A stretch of DNA of 35,751 nt, taken from assembly GCA_019118685.1 (NCBI GenBank), contig DWYL01000267.1:1-35751 (forward strand), given 5' to 3'. A program made the position numbers and the translations under genes. Below, piece after piece: positions 8,511 to 17,034 of this stretch; position 1 is the first letter of the stretch, and every line of letters starts with the position of its first letter. Under the pieces are notes generated by a model. The model worked only from the letters and a program-made list of their open reading frames with translations. It searched no databases and was not told the origin of the DNA. The DNA is from Candidatus Blautia merdipullorum. Lineage in GTDB: Bacteria > Bacillota > Clostridia > Lachnospirales > Lachnospiraceae.

Positions 8511-9503
8511 ATGCTAACGATTAAAGACAATTTTATGGAAACAATCAAAGGAGGCCATCCGGACCGCTTCGTCAAACAGTATGAGTATATGGATCTGATC
8601 CTGGATCCTATCCTGGATCATTGCGGCGGCTTCTGCAATCCAGGGGAGAGAAAGGTAAACGACTGGGGGGTAACTGTATATTGGCAGGAAGGGACTCCCG
8701 GCCCTTTCCCGGTATGTGAAGGAGATACAAAGCTGATCAAAGATATTACTTTATGGAAAGAGGTATTGAAAACTCCAGACCCCAGACAGTACTCTGCAGA
8801 AGAGTGGAAAGCTGCAGAGGATCTTGCCAATGCTACGGACAGAAAGGAAAAATTTGTCTCTCCCTTTGTAGTGACCGGTATTTTTGAAAAGCTTCACTAT
8901 TTTATGGGCATTGAAGATACTATGATTAATTTCTATGAGGAACCGGAGGCAATGCACGATCTGATCGATCATCTGACAGACTGGGAAATCGAATGTGCCA
9001 AAGTAGAGATCGAACATCTTCATCCCAATGCTCTGTTCCATCATGATGACTGGGGAAGTCAGGTAAGTACCTTTATCTCTCCTGCCATGTTTGAAGAATT
9101 TATTCTTCCGGCATACGAAAAAATCTATGGATTCTGGAAAAAGAACGGTATAGAAGTGATCATCCACCACAGTGATTCCTATGCCGCCACCCTGGTTCCC
9201 TATATGATTCAGATGGGCGTGGACGTATGGCAGGGAGCCGTTTATGAAAATAATATCCCGGAGATCCTGAAAAATTATGGAGGAAAGATATCTATTCAGG
9301 GCGGTCTGGATAATGGAAAGTATGATAAAGCCGACTGGTCAAGGGAAGCTATCCATAAAGGTCTTGGAGATCTGTTTGAGACAGCCGGAACACGTTATCT
9401 GATCCCTTCTTTGACCATGGGCGGTCCGGGCAGTACCTTTGACGGAGTATATGACACAGTAGACAAAGAAATCGACGAGTACAGCAAGAAATATTTTAAA
9501 TAA
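8511..9503 (+). CDS. Uroporphyrinogen decarboxylase (URO-D) family protein, methyltransferase-like
   Basis: 330 residues of the URO-D fold. The family includes both haem-pathway HemE and the cobamide methyltransferases MtaA/MtbA/CmuA that move methyl groups between corrinoid proteins and thiols or folate. The sequence is of the second, non-HemE type: FHHDDWGSQVSTFISPAMFE (about 176-195) and GVDVWQGAVYENN (about 236-248) are typical of these paralogs in anaerobes. MtaA-type enzymes bind zinc with a His-x-Cys pair and a late Cys. Here the matching positions read HHSDS (219-223) and IPSLTMGG, so those cysteines are absent. No corrinoid protein gene is adjacent. The substrate is unknown. RBS GGGTGGG. 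Confidence 0.85.
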   Translation: MLTIKDNFMETIKGGHPDRFVKQYEYMDLILDPILDHCGGFCNPGERKVNDWGVTVYWQEGTPGPFPVCEGDTKLIKDITLWKEVLKTPDPRQYSAEEWKAAEDLANATDRKEKFVSPFVVTGIFEKLHYFMGIEDTMINFYEEPEAMHDLIDHLTDWEIECAKVEIEHLHPNALFHHDDWGSQVSTFISPAMFEEFILPAYEKIYGFWKKNGIEVIIHHSDSYAATLVPYMIQMGVDVWQGAVYENNIPEILKNYGGKISIQGGLDNGKYDKADWSREAIHKGLGDLFETAGTRYLIPSLTMGGPGSTFDGVYDTVDKEIDEYSKKYFK

Positions 9504-9515
9504 CCTATATGAAAG

Positions 9516-9560
9516 AATAGGCAGTTTCCTTTGCAGGACAGAGGAGCTGCCTATTTTTTT
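9516..9560 (+). terminator. Intrinsic terminator after the URO-D-like gene
   Basis: AATAGGCAG (9516-9524) pairs with CTGCCTATT (9547-9555), and the following bases continue a T run. An inner TTCCT/AGGA pairing can extend the stem. Confidence 0.85.
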
Positions 9561-9626
9561 CTGGAAAGAACCTGTATCAGGGTGTACAATTTTATTAGAA
9601 TACTTTTCGGAAAAGGAGGGATCTTT

Positions 9627-11015
9627 ATGACAGTAACAGGAGGGATCATGGTTCCTCATCCCCCTCTGATCATCCCCCAGGTGGGAAGAGGCAGGGAGAA
9701 GGAAATCCAGGCAACCATTGACGCTTATCATAAGGCTGCGGGAAAATTGGCTTCCTGGAAGCCGGATACAGTGGTGGTCTTGTCGCCTCATTCGATGATG
9801 TATATGGACTATTTCCATATCTCTCCCGGCGAAGAGGCGGAAGGAGATTTCGGTCAGTTTGGCGTGCCTCAGGTAAAGATCAAGGTTCAATACGATACAG
9901 AATTTGTAACTCTTTTGACCCGGGAAGCAGAGGAACGCAAGATTCCCGCAGGAACTTTAGGAGAGAGAAAACGGCAGCTGGACCACGGGATGATGATACC
10001 TTTGTGGTTTTTGAACCATTATTATACAGATTACAAAGTTGTGCGGATCGGTCTTTCCGGACTGGCCTTTTCCAGTCATTACATTCTGGGCCAGTGCATT
10101 CAGAAAACCGCCGGGCTCTGCGGCAGGAGGATCGCAGTGATCGGCAGCGGCGATCTGTCCCATAAGCTGAAAGCAGAGGGGCCTTACGGATTCCAGAAAG
10201 AGGGTCCAGAGTACGATCATCGGATCATGGAGGCCATGGGACAGGGAAACTTTGGACAGCTTTTTGATTTCACAGAAGAGTTCTGCGAAAAGGCGGCAGA
10301 GTGCGGCCACAGATCCTTTGTGATCATGGCAGGAGCCTTGGACGGACTGGAAGTAAAAGCAGAAAAACTTTCTCATGAGGGAACTTTTGGAGTGGGGTAC
10401 GGGGTGTGTACTTTTGAAGTGACAGGAACAGCCTCTGAGAGAGAATTTCTGAAACAGTTTGAAGAGAAGATAAAGAAGCAGACAAAAGAGAAACGGGAGG
10501 GGGAGGATGCCTATGTGCGTCTTGCCCGGGAATCTATAGAAACTTATATACGGACCGGAGAAAAGATGGATCTTCCGGAAGATCTTCCAAAGGAACTGTA
10601 TGACCGGAAGGCGGGGGTTTTTGTGTCTCTGAAAGAGGAAGGAAAGCTCCGGGGCTGTATTGGAACTATCTCTCCGGTAAGGGGATGCATGGGGGAAGAA
10701 ATCCTGGAAAATGCTGTCAGCGCCGCCGCACGGGATCCCAGATTCCCGCCGGTACGGCCGGAAGAACTGGAACGTCTTGTATACAGTGTAGACGTTCTCA
10801 GTGAGGCAGAAGAAATTTCCTCTGAAAAAGAACTGGATGTAAAACGGTATGGAGTCATTGTATCTAAAGGATACAAAAGAGGGCTTCTTCTTCCAAATCT
10901 GGAAGGTGTGGATACAGTCCGGCAGCAGATCGACATAGCTAAAAGGAAAGCAGGAATCTCCGAGGAGGATGAAGATATCCGGCTGGAGCGATTTGAGGTG
11001 GTGAGACATTTTTGA
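9627..11015 (+). CDS. AmmeMemoRadiSam system fused MEMO-AMMECR1 protein
   Basis: 462 residues from the ATG at 9627, chosen because AAAGGAGGG lies just upstream; an earlier in-frame start would cross the preceding terminator. Residues 1 to about 265 form a MEMO domain (class III extradiol dioxygenase-like fold), with candidate metal ligands His11 (VPHPPL), His55 (LSPHS), His120 (LDHG) and His179 (GDLSHK). Residues about 290-462 form an AMMECR1 domain with the hallmark LRGCIGT (341-347). In many genomes these are separate genes; here they are one chain. The radical SAM partner follows 17 bases later. The reaction of this three-part system is not established. Cytoplasmic; no signal peptide. Confidence 0.95.
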   Translation: MTVTGGIMVPHPPLIIPQVGRGREKEIQATIDAYHKAAGKLASWKPDTVVVLSPHSMMYMDYFHISPGEEAEGDFGQFGVPQVKIKVQYDTEFVTLLTREAEERKIPAGTLGERKRQLDHGMMIPLWFLNHYYTDYKVVRIGLSGLAFSSHYILGQCIQKTAGLCGRRIAVIGSGDLSHKLKAEGPYGFQKEGPEYDHRIMEAMGQGNFGQLFDFTEEFCEKAAECGHRSFVIMAGALDGLEVKAEKLSHEGTFGVGYGVCTFEVTGTASEREFLKQFEEKIKKQTKEKREGEDAYVRLARESIETYIRTGEKMDLPEDLPKELYDRKAGVFVSLKEEGKLRGCIGTISPVRGCMGEEILENAVSAAARDPRFPPVRPEELERLVYSVDVLSEAEEISSEKELDVKRYGVIVSKGYKRGLLLPNLEGVDTVRQQIDIAKRKAGISEEDEDIRLERFEVVRHF

Positions 11016-11032
11016 TAAAAAGGGGTGAACAC

Positions 11033-11881
11033 ATGGCAGAAGAAAATAGAGAAACCAGGACCATATGCCCGGTATGCATGCACCACTGCCGCCTTGCAGA
11101 AGGACAGTATGGGCGCTGCAAAGCAAGGAAAAACAGCAAGGGAAAAATCATTAGTATCAACTATGGAAAGATCACCGGGCTTATGCTGGATCCTATTGAA
11201 AAGAAGCCATTGAGGCGATTCTGCCCAGGCAGCAGGATCCTGTCTGTGGGAAGCTTCGGCTGTAATCTGGCCTGCCCTTTCTGTCAGAATTATGAAATTT
11301 CCATGACAGGAGAGACGGAGGCAGAATATAAAGAAATTTCTCCCAAAGAGCTGGCCGGGCTTGCCCGGGAATACCAGGCATATGGGAATATCGGCCTGGC
11401 TTTTACCTACAATGAACCATTGGTAGGGTATGAATTTGTACGGGACACGGCAAAGCTTGTAAAAGAATATGGCATGAAAAATGTGCTGGTTACAAACGGC
11501 ACCGCAGAGCCGGAAATTCTGGAGGAAATCCTTCCCTATATAGACGCTATGAATATTGACCTGAAAGGATTTACAGAAGCATATTACCGGAAGCTGGGCG
11601 GCGACCTGGAGACGGTGAAAAGATTTATACGAAGAAGTGCAGAGGCCTGTCATGTAGAACTGACCACCCTGATCCTTCCGGGAGAGAATGATTCGGAGAA
11701 AGAGATGGAAGAGGAGGCCAAATGGATTGCCTCCATAGATCCGGATATCCCCCTTCATGTGACCAGATTCTTTCCAAGATATAAAATGACAGACCGGCAG
11801 GCAACGGAAGTAGGGAAGGTGTACCGACTGAAAGAGTGTGCAGAGAAATACCTGAAATATGTATATACAGGGAATTGCTAA
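11033..11881 (+). CDS. amrS: AmmeMemoRadiSam system radical SAM enzyme
   Basis: 282 residues from the ATG at 11033, which has GGGGTG upstream; a TTG start at 11012 is less likely. The radical SAM cluster motif CNLACPFC gives Cys77, Cys81 and Cys84. An additional N-terminal cysteine group, CPVCMHHC (Cys12, Cys15, Cys19) with Cys29, resembles the zinc- or iron-sulfur-binding element of PflA-like AmrS proteins. AFTYNEPLVGYEF is the conserved GGE-like SAM-binding region and FFPRYKMTDR the C-terminal family block. It follows the MEMO-AMMECR1 gene closely, as in other genomes. The substrate is unknown; post-translational modification of a partner is one idea in the literature. Confidence 0.93.
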   Translation: MAEENRETRTICPVCMHHCRLAEGQYGRCKARKNSKGKIISINYGKITGLMLDPIEKKPLRRFCPGSRILSVGSFGCNLACPFCQNYEISMTGETEAEYKEISPKELAGLAREYQAYGNIGLAFTYNEPLVGYEFVRDTAKLVKEYGMKNVLVTNGTAEPEILEEILPYIDAMNIDLKGFTEAYYRKLGGDLETVKRFIRRSAEACHVELTTLILPGENDSEKEMEEEAKWIASIDPDIPLHVTRFFPRYKMTDRQATEVGKVYRLKECAEKYLKYVYTGNC

Positions 11882-11899
11882 AAGATGGAGGTATAAAAT

Positions 11900-12388
11900 A
11901 TGAGATTGTTTATAGCCATCCGGCTTTCCGATGAAATGTGCAAAGCCCTGGTGCAGTGTATGCATGACCTGAAGAAACAGGGAGTGGAAGGAAACTATGT
12001 CCCTGCCCAGAACCTGCATATGACTTTAGCATTTATCGGAGAATACAAGGATCCGTATAAGGTGAAGAAAGTGATGGAGAAGGTTTCTCTCCCCCAGTGC
12101 AGACTGAGCCTTTCTGAAAAAGGAAATTTTGGAAATCTTTTATGGGCAGGGGTAAAGGGTAACCAGAAATTAAAATCTTATGTGAAGGAGCTCCGGGAGG
12201 AGCTGAAAAACAATGGGATTCCCTTTGATCAGGAAAAATTTGTTCCCCATATTACCCTGATCAGGAAAGCCTCTGCCAGGAAACCTTATCAGGTACGGCT
12301 GCCAAAGGCAGAGATGACCGTGGAAAAAGTATCTCTTATGAAATCAGAGATAAAAAACGGGAAAGTAGTATACAAAGAACTTTTTTAA
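11900..12388 (+). CDS. thpR: RNA 2',3'-cyclic phosphodiesterase (2'-5' RNA ligase family)
   Basis: 162 residues with the two HxTx motifs that define the 2H phosphoesterase fold: HMTL at 40-43 and HITL at 117-120. These histidines hydrolyse RNA 2',3'-cyclic phosphates. The starting segment MRLFIAIRLSDEM and the spacing of about 77 residues between motifs match ThpR/LigT. RBS GGAGG sits ahead of the ATG. It starts 18 bases after the radical SAM stop, so it is the last gene of that operon. Its stop overlaps the stop of the convergent hydrolase by three bases. Confidence 0.93.
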   Translation: MRLFIAIRLSDEMCKALVQCMHDLKKQGVEGNYVPAQNLHMTLAFIGEYKDPYKVKKVMEKVSLPQCRLSLSEKGNFGNLLWAGVKGNQKLKSYVKELREELKNNGIPFDQEKFVPHITLIRKASARKPYQVRLPKAEMTVEKVSLMKSEIKNGKVVYKELF

Positions 12389-13137
12389 TTTAGATCCTCT
12401 ATAAAATCCCCAATGGCATTGGCTGTAAAGCGTATCTGTTCTTCATTGGAGATCTGAGGAGTTCCGTCCCCTTCTTGAGGGCCATAGCTGCCAAAATAGG
12501 CGTGACATCCTCCTGGAATTACAATTTCTGTGAAATCTTCGGGAAGATTATCCCGGTATTTTTCATAGGAATCCATTTTCAGCACACCGTCTTCAGAACC
12601 GTAGAGAGACAGGACTTTCAGACCTGTTTCTTTCAGATCTGCGGTGGAATAGGCGGCAAGGAGTATGAGACCTTTGAATTCTTCTTCATGGCTGCTGATA
12701 TAAGAAGCTGCCATAGAGCCGCCCAGAGAATGGCCTGCCATATACCAGTTTTCAATGTCCGGGTATTCTTCCGGGATACCTTTTGCAGCATTGATATCCA
12801 GTACAGCCAGGTTCCCGGGCATGCGAAGGAGCACACAGAGGATCCCTTCTTTGGCGCAGGCCTCCATTAATGGAGCGTAGGCCTCATACTGGACTTTTCC
12901 TCCGGGATAGAAGATCAGGCCGGCTCGGGGATTTTCAGGTGCAAAAATGATCCTGCCCTCTGACGAGGTGGTTACTGTTATGTCCTGTTGAGACCGGGCT
13001 GCAGCTTCCAGGGCCAGATCATTGGCACGGTAATAATCCTGAACGTAAATGCCGAAGCCGATCCCGGACACAAGGATCACCGCTGCCAGAATCACCAGTA
13101 ATTTTTTCCATAATTTTCTTTTCTTTTTTGGTTTCAT
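12385..13137 (-). CDS. Membrane-anchored alpha/beta hydrolase
   Basis: 250 residues. A Lys-rich start followed by one hydrophobic segment (about 11-32) predicts an N-terminal anchor or signal with the catalytic domain outside. The serine-hydrolase nucleophile elbow GHSLGG puts Ser137 as nucleophile; SLYGSEDGV offers Asp183 and PGGCHAYFG offers His212 as the other two triad residues. The domain resembles dienelactone hydrolase/PF12695-type esterases. RBS GAGAGG precedes the start. The substrate cannot be predicted. It is transcribed alone, convergent to thpR and divergent from the metallophosphoesterase. Confidence 0.88.
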   Translation of the reverse strand: MKPKKKRKLWKKLLVILAAVILVSGIGFGIYVQDYYRANDLALEAAARSQQDITVTTSSEGRIIFAPENPRAGLIFYPGGKVQYEAYAPLMEACAKEGILCVLLRMPGNLAVLDINAAKGIPEEYPDIENWYMAGHSLGGSMAASYISSHEEEFKGLILLAAYSTADLKETGLKVLSLYGSEDGVLKMDSYEKYRDNLPEDFTEIVIPGGCHAYFGSYGPQEGDGTPQISNEEQIRFTANAIGDFIEDLN

Positions 13138-13149
13138 TAGATTACCTCT

Positions 13150-13198
13150 CAGATTTGGCTGTAAATCTGATTATACGATGGGCTGGAGAAAAGAACAA
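13150..13198 (-). promoter_or_regulatory. Promoter and adjacent palindrome of the alpha/beta hydrolase gene
   Basis: On the reverse strand TTGTTC (13193-13198) and TATAAT (13170-13175) are 17 bases apart. Immediately downstream is a perfect 7-bp inverted repeat, CAGATTT (13150-13156) and AAATCTG (13163-13169). It would cover the transcription start and could be an operator or a leader hairpin. Confidence 0.6.
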
Positions 13199-13239
13199 TA
13201 TAGAGATACAACAAAAATGTATAAAGGAGATGACCGGGT

Positions 13240-13980
13240 ATGGCTCTGTATGCCCTGGGAGACCTGCATTTAAGCTTTCAGGCAGATAAGCCAATGGATT
13301 CTTTTGGAAAAGTGTGGAAGAATCATGAGAAGAAAATTGAAAAATATGCGAACCGGATGGTAAAACCAGAGGATACTCTGGTGCTCACCGGAGACCATTC
13401 CTGGGGGAGAAAACTCCAGGAATGCAGGGAGGACCTGGCTTTTATCGAAAGACTGCCGGGAAGGAAGATCCTCCTGCGGGGAAATCACGATATGTTCTGG
13501 GACGCCAAGAAAACAGAGAAGCTTAATGAAGAGTACAAAGACAGGCTGTTTTTCCTGCAGAACAACTTTGCCGTCTATCAGGACTATGCCTTGGTGGGAA
13601 CCAAGGGATTTACTTTTGAGGGCCCTTTTTATCTGAACCGCCGGGGACAGATCCTGGGCTGGGACGAAGAGCGGGAAGCGCAGGCCAAAAAGCTGGTGAA
13701 AAGAGAGATGGAAAGACTTCGGGAATCCTTCCGCCTGGCCAGGAAAGAAGGATATCAGAAGTTTATCATGTTTCTTCACTATCCCCCGACCAATATTTTA
13801 GAAAAAACTTCTCCGTTTACAGAGATCGCAGAGGAATATAAGGTTTCTGCGGTGGTCTATTCCCACTGCCATGGAGAATCCAGATTCGGGGACAGCATAC
13901 GGGGAAAGTTTCATGGCATAGAATATATGCTGGTTTCCGGAGATTATCTGAACTTTCGGCCGGTCCAGGTGCTGCCGTAA
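13240..13980 (+). CDS. Calcineurin-like metallophosphoesterase
   Basis: 246 residues. The five metal-binding blocks are all visible: GDLH (Asp8, His10), GDHSW (Asp52), GNHD (Asn82, His83), FLHYPP (His180) and YSHCHG (His209, His211). This is the full ligand set for a two-metal phosphoesterase. The protein belongs to the YkuE/serine-threonine-phosphatase-like group common in Clostridia. His53 after the second aspartate is a small variant on the more usual GDISW. No membrane segment or signal peptide. RBS AAAGGAGATG precedes the ATG at 13240. The natural substrate is unknown. Confidence 0.9.
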   Translation: MALYALGDLHLSFQADKPMDSFGKVWKNHEKKIEKYANRMVKPEDTLVLTGDHSWGRKLQECREDLAFIERLPGRKILLRGNHDMFWDAKKTEKLNEEYKDRLFFLQNNFAVYQDYALVGTKGFTFEGPFYLNRRGQILGWDEEREAQAKKLVKREMERLRESFRLARKEGYQKFIMFLHYPPTNILEKTSPFTEIAEEYKVSAVVYSHCHGESRFGDSIRGKFHGIEYMLVSGDYLNFRPVQVLP

Positions 13981-14010
13981 GTGAGGCAGCGCTGCATTTT
14001 GACTCCGGCC

Positions 14011-14036
14011 GGTCTGGACAGACCAGATAGTTTTTT
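14011..14036 (+). terminator. Probable weak terminator after the metallophosphoesterase
   Basis: GGTCTG (14011-14016) pairs with CAGACC (14019-14024) over a two-base gap, followed a few bases later by six T. The very short loop makes the call uncertain; a larger fold including CCGGCCGG nearby is possible. Confidence 0.45.
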
Positions 14037-14160
14037 GCATTTTAACCGGCAGTTAATAAAATTGCCTGGAGCTTAAAAAACTCTCAATATACAGCCGGCT
14101 CTTTCCCTGTTACAATAAGACCAGGAAGGGCTTCCCAGTTTAAAACAGGAGGAAACATAT

Positions 14161-15261
14161 ATGGAGATGAAAGATGTGATCCGTGAAAAAAGGAGAGCTA
14201 TGGGATTTACCCAGGAACAGATGGCAGACTATCTGGGAGTGTCTGCCCCGGCGGTGAATAAGTGGGAAAGTGGGACTACCTGTCCGGATATGGCGATCCT
14301 ACCGGCGCTTGCCCGGCTCCTTGGCACAGATCCAAATACCCTGCTTTGTTTCCATGAAAATCTGTCTAAAGAAGAGATAGCGGCTTATGGAAACGAGGTG
14401 GCGGAAACCGCCCGGCAGGGAGATATAGAAAAGACTATGGAACTGGTAAAAAAACGGATAAAAGAATATCCCCGGTGCGGAGCTCTTTTGTATCAGATGG
14501 CCACGTTACTCAGAGGGATCCGGATCCTGTTTTCCTTTCCGGAAGAAAAGGTAGAGGAGGTCCAGACCCTGGCGGTTTCTCTTTTAGAGAGGGCGATGGA
14601 ATGTGAGGATAAAAATGCCGCAGATCTGTCCAGGTATGCCCTGGCTGCTATGTATATCCAGGAGGAAGCTTATGAAAAAGCCGGAGAGCTTATTGAACAG
14701 CTTCCGGAATATCAGTCTATAGATAAAAGACAGCTTCAGATCAGTATGTACATGAAAGAAGGGAAAAACCAGGAGGCGGCAGAGCTTCTGGAAAGAAAGC
14801 TGAACAGCCTGATACAGGAAGTCTTTCTCATGCTTGATCAGCTTGCTACGGCGTCTGTACGGGAGGGCGAGAACAAGAGAGCCTGGGAACTGGCGGAGTA
14901 CAGCCAGAAGGTAATGGAGATCTTCAAATGGAGTTACAGCGGACTGACAGCGGCCTTCGACGTGGCGCTGGAGGAGAGAGACGGAAAACGGTGTGCGGAA
15001 ATTCTGGAAGAAATGCTGAAAGCCCTGGAGAATCCCTGGACTATGAAAGATTCCATCCTTTTTGCCCATCAGAAGACAAAGAATGTAGAAGCAGATGGAT
15101 CAGATACAGGAAAACAGATGGTCAAAGTTCTTCTGGCCTCTATAGAAAAAGAGGAAAGATGTGACTTCCTTCGGAATACAGATGAATACAGAAAACTGAG
15201 AGAAAAATACAGTTCTGTAATAGGATCTTCAGATCCTCAGGGAACAGAGAAGGGGGAGTAA
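14161..15261 (+). CDS. XRE-family regulator with C-terminal helical-repeat region
   Basis: 366 residues. Residues about 6-62 are an XRE/Cro-type HTH with FTQEQMADYLGVSAPAVNKW as its two central helices. The remaining 300 residues are almost all helical and contain TPR-like pairs such as SRYALAAMYIQEEAYEKAGE and AELLERKLNSL, which would make a superhelical ligand- or peptide-binding surface. Long XRE-TPR proteins in Bacillota often act as peptide- or stress-responsive regulators, but none of the known quorum-sensing partners is adjacent. RBS CAGGAGGAAA precedes the ATG. Monocistronic, ended by a bidirectional terminator. Confidence 0.88.
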   Translation: MEMKDVIREKRRAMGFTQEQMADYLGVSAPAVNKWESGTTCPDMAILPALARLLGTDPNTLLCFHENLSKEEIAAYGNEVAETARQGDIEKTMELVKKRIKEYPRCGALLYQMATLLRGIRILFSFPEEKVEEVQTLAVSLLERAMECEDKNAADLSRYALAAMYIQEEAYEKAGELIEQLPEYQSIDKRQLQISMYMKEGKNQEAAELLERKLNSLIQEVFLMLDQLATASVREGENKRAWELAEYSQKVMEIFKWSYSGLTAAFDVALEERDGKRCAEILEEMLKALENPWTMKDSILFAHQKTKNVEADGSDTGKQMVKVLLASIEKEERCDFLRNTDEYRKLREKYSSVIGSSDPQGTEKGE

Positions 15262-15264
15262 AAG

Positions 15265-15297
15265 AGAAGGCCGGGGTGTTAATTCCCCGGCACTTCT
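15265..15297. terminator. Bidirectional terminator between XRE regulator and AI-2E-family gene
   Basis: GCCGGGG (15270-15276) pairs with CCCCGGC (15285-15291), extended by AGAAG/CTTCT outside. The stop codon of the reverse-strand gene (15279-15281) lies within the hairpin loop, so both convergent genes share it. Confidence 0.7.
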
Positions 15298-16418
15298 GTT
15301 TCCGGCTGCAGGGCAGCCTTTCTTCTTAGCACATCTTTTTGTATCAGTTTATAAAGGGTAGCTGTCACCGGTACAGCCAGGAGCATGCCAATGATTCCTC
15401 CAAGACCTCCGCCTACGGTAACTGCAGCCAGAACCCAGATACCGGGCAGGCCTACAGAGGAACCTACCACTCTGGGGTAGATCAGATTTCCTTCAAGCTG
15501 CTGGAGAACAACGATGAAGACCAGGAAGCCTATGGCTTTCAGGGGAGCAACGGTAAAGATCATAAATGCGCCTACGGCAGCTCCCAGATAAGCCCCCACT
15601 ACCGGAAGCAAAGCGGTGGCCCCGATAAGGGTTCCCACCATGGTAGCGTAAGGAAAACGGAAGATCAGCATGCCGATGGTACACAGAGCTCCCAGTATAA
15701 CTGCTTCCGTACACTGTCCTACAATAAATTTTGTAAAAGTATCATGAGCTGTTTTCAGTATCAGACACATTCCGCTATAGAACTTTTCGTTCAGATAAGT
15801 TCTGGCCAGTGTCTGGAACTGATCAAAAAGCTTTTCCTTTCCAGAAAGTATGTAAATGGAAAAGATCAGAGCCACAACTGCGGTAACCACGATGGAACTG
15901 ACCGTGCTCACAATATACATAGTTGAGGAAAAGACGCTGCTCAACCCATTGGTCAGATAGGAGGCGGCTCTCTGGAGGATCTGGGGCCAGTTTACATTCA
16001 GGGATTCCAGAAGCTTCTGGAGCTGGGGCCAGTCCCGGTCAAAAGAAGACAGCCAGACGTTGATCTCAGAGAACACAGAAGGGATTTCCTGGACAATAAC
16101 GCCAATGGCCTGAGCCAGCTGGGGGATCACAATGAGGATCACAAGGGCTGCAATGGCAAAGATCGCCGCCAGGGAGCCCAGAATGCTGACGGGCCGGCGG
16201 ATTTTATAGAAGACAGTACCCTCCCTGGAAAAGCAGGGGAGACTTTCTATCCGGGTGACCAGGATATTCAGGATATAGGCGATCACACAGCCCAGAGCCA
16301 GAGGCGTGACCAGGCTCCACAAAAATCCTATAAATCCCAATATATTGTCGCTGTATTTAATACAAAGGATCAGCAAGGCAAGCAAAGCAATAAACAATAT
16401 AAATTTCTTTTTTTTCAT
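15279..16418 (-). CDS. AI-2E family transporter (PerM/YdbI-type membrane protein)
   Basis: 379 residues with about eight membrane segments and a soluble part between about residues 95 and 150, the layout of the AI-2E transporter family (PF01594). Typical features include the C-terminal block GLPGIWVLAAVTVGGGLGGI and the final GMLLAVPVTATLYKLI. Family members include autoinducer exporters, Na+/H+ exchangers and proteins of unknown role, so the substrate is open. RBS GAGGAGG precedes the start. A palindrome, TTTTCGCC/GGCGAAAA (16438-16455), lies in its leader. Confidence 0.92.
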   Translation of the reverse strand: MKKKKFILFIALLALLILCIKYSDNILGFIGFLWSLVTPLALGCVIAYILNILVTRIESLPCFSREGTVFYKIRRPVSILGSLAAIFAIAALVILIVIPQLAQAIGVIVQEIPSVFSEINVWLSSFDRDWPQLQKLLESLNVNWPQILQRAASYLTNGLSSVFSSTMYIVSTVSSIVVTAVVALIFSIYILSGKEKLFDQFQTLARTYLNEKFYSGMCLILKTAHDTFTKFIVGQCTEAVILGALCTIGMLIFRFPYATMVGTLIGATALLPVVGAYLGAAVGAFMIFTVAPLKAIGFLVFIVVLQQLEGNLIYPRVVGSSVGLPGIWVLAAVTVGGGLGGIIGMLLAVPVTATLYKLIQKDVLRRKAALQPETEVPGN

Positions 16419-16591
16419 GAATTCCTCCTCTTAGGTTTTTTCGCCGGGGCGAAAATTTTCAGGTTAGTACCATTCTATGGGGTACCGGAGAAAATAGCAA
16501 GACGGTAAATGAAAAATAATGACAAACCGGAAGCTGTGATATAAAATAGAAAGGAATCTTTGAACCAAAAACAGAAAAGGAGAACAGGAAT

Positions 16592-17017
16592 ATGAGTGAT
16601 CTGCAGCGTTTTACAGAGGCACAGAAACTGGATTTTGACCTGGCCTTGGAAGAAATCCGCAGCGGCTGCAAGAGAAGCCATTGGATGTGGTACATTTTTC
16701 CCCAGATCCGGGGACTTGGCTTCAGCAGTATGTCGGCCTATTATGGTATTCAGGATCTGGAGGAAGCTGAAGATTATCTGAAGGATCCCTACCTGGGAGG
16801 AAATTTAAGAAGTATCTGCCAGGCTCTGCTGGAACTGGATACAGATGATCCCCACCAGGTATTGGGCAGTCCGGATGATCTGAAGCTGCTTTCTTCCATG
16901 ACTTTGTTTGAGGCAGCAGAAGGAAAAGGGGGAATATTCACCAAGGTGATAGAAAAATACTACGGCGGGAGAAGAGATCAGAGGACACTGGGAATATTAA
17001 AAAAACAGTCAGAATGA
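16592..17017 (+). CDS. DUF1810 domain-containing protein
   Basis: 141 residues that cover the whole DUF1810 family: FTEAQKLDFDLALEEIRSG at the start and SHWMWYIFPQIRGLGFSSMS in the centre, the diagnostic WYIFPQ segment. The molecular role of the family is not established; the fold is small, soluble and mostly helical. RBS AAAAGGAG precedes the ATG. The next gene begins within or just after its stop, so this is the first gene of a three-gene operon. Confidence 0.9.
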   Translation: MSDLQRFTEAQKLDFDLALEEIRSGCKRSHWMWYIFPQIRGLGFSSMSAYYGIQDLEEAEDYLKDPYLGGNLRSICQALLELDTDDPHQVLGSPDDLKLLSSMTLFEAAEGKGGIFTKVIEKYYGGRRDQRTLGILKKQSE

Positions 17018-17034
17018 AGGCAGAGGGAAGATAT

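Noticed and set aside
9957-11126. A 389-codon open frame on the reverse strand
   Set aside because: Also antisense to the MEMO-AMMECR1 gene. The composition is unlike a protein and no motif is visible.
10544-12019. A 491-codon open frame on the reverse strand
   Set aside because: It lies opposite the AMMECR1, radical SAM and ThpR genes, whose domains and ribosome sites are clear. Its translation is rich in Cys, Phe, His and Ser with no domain and no ribosome site.
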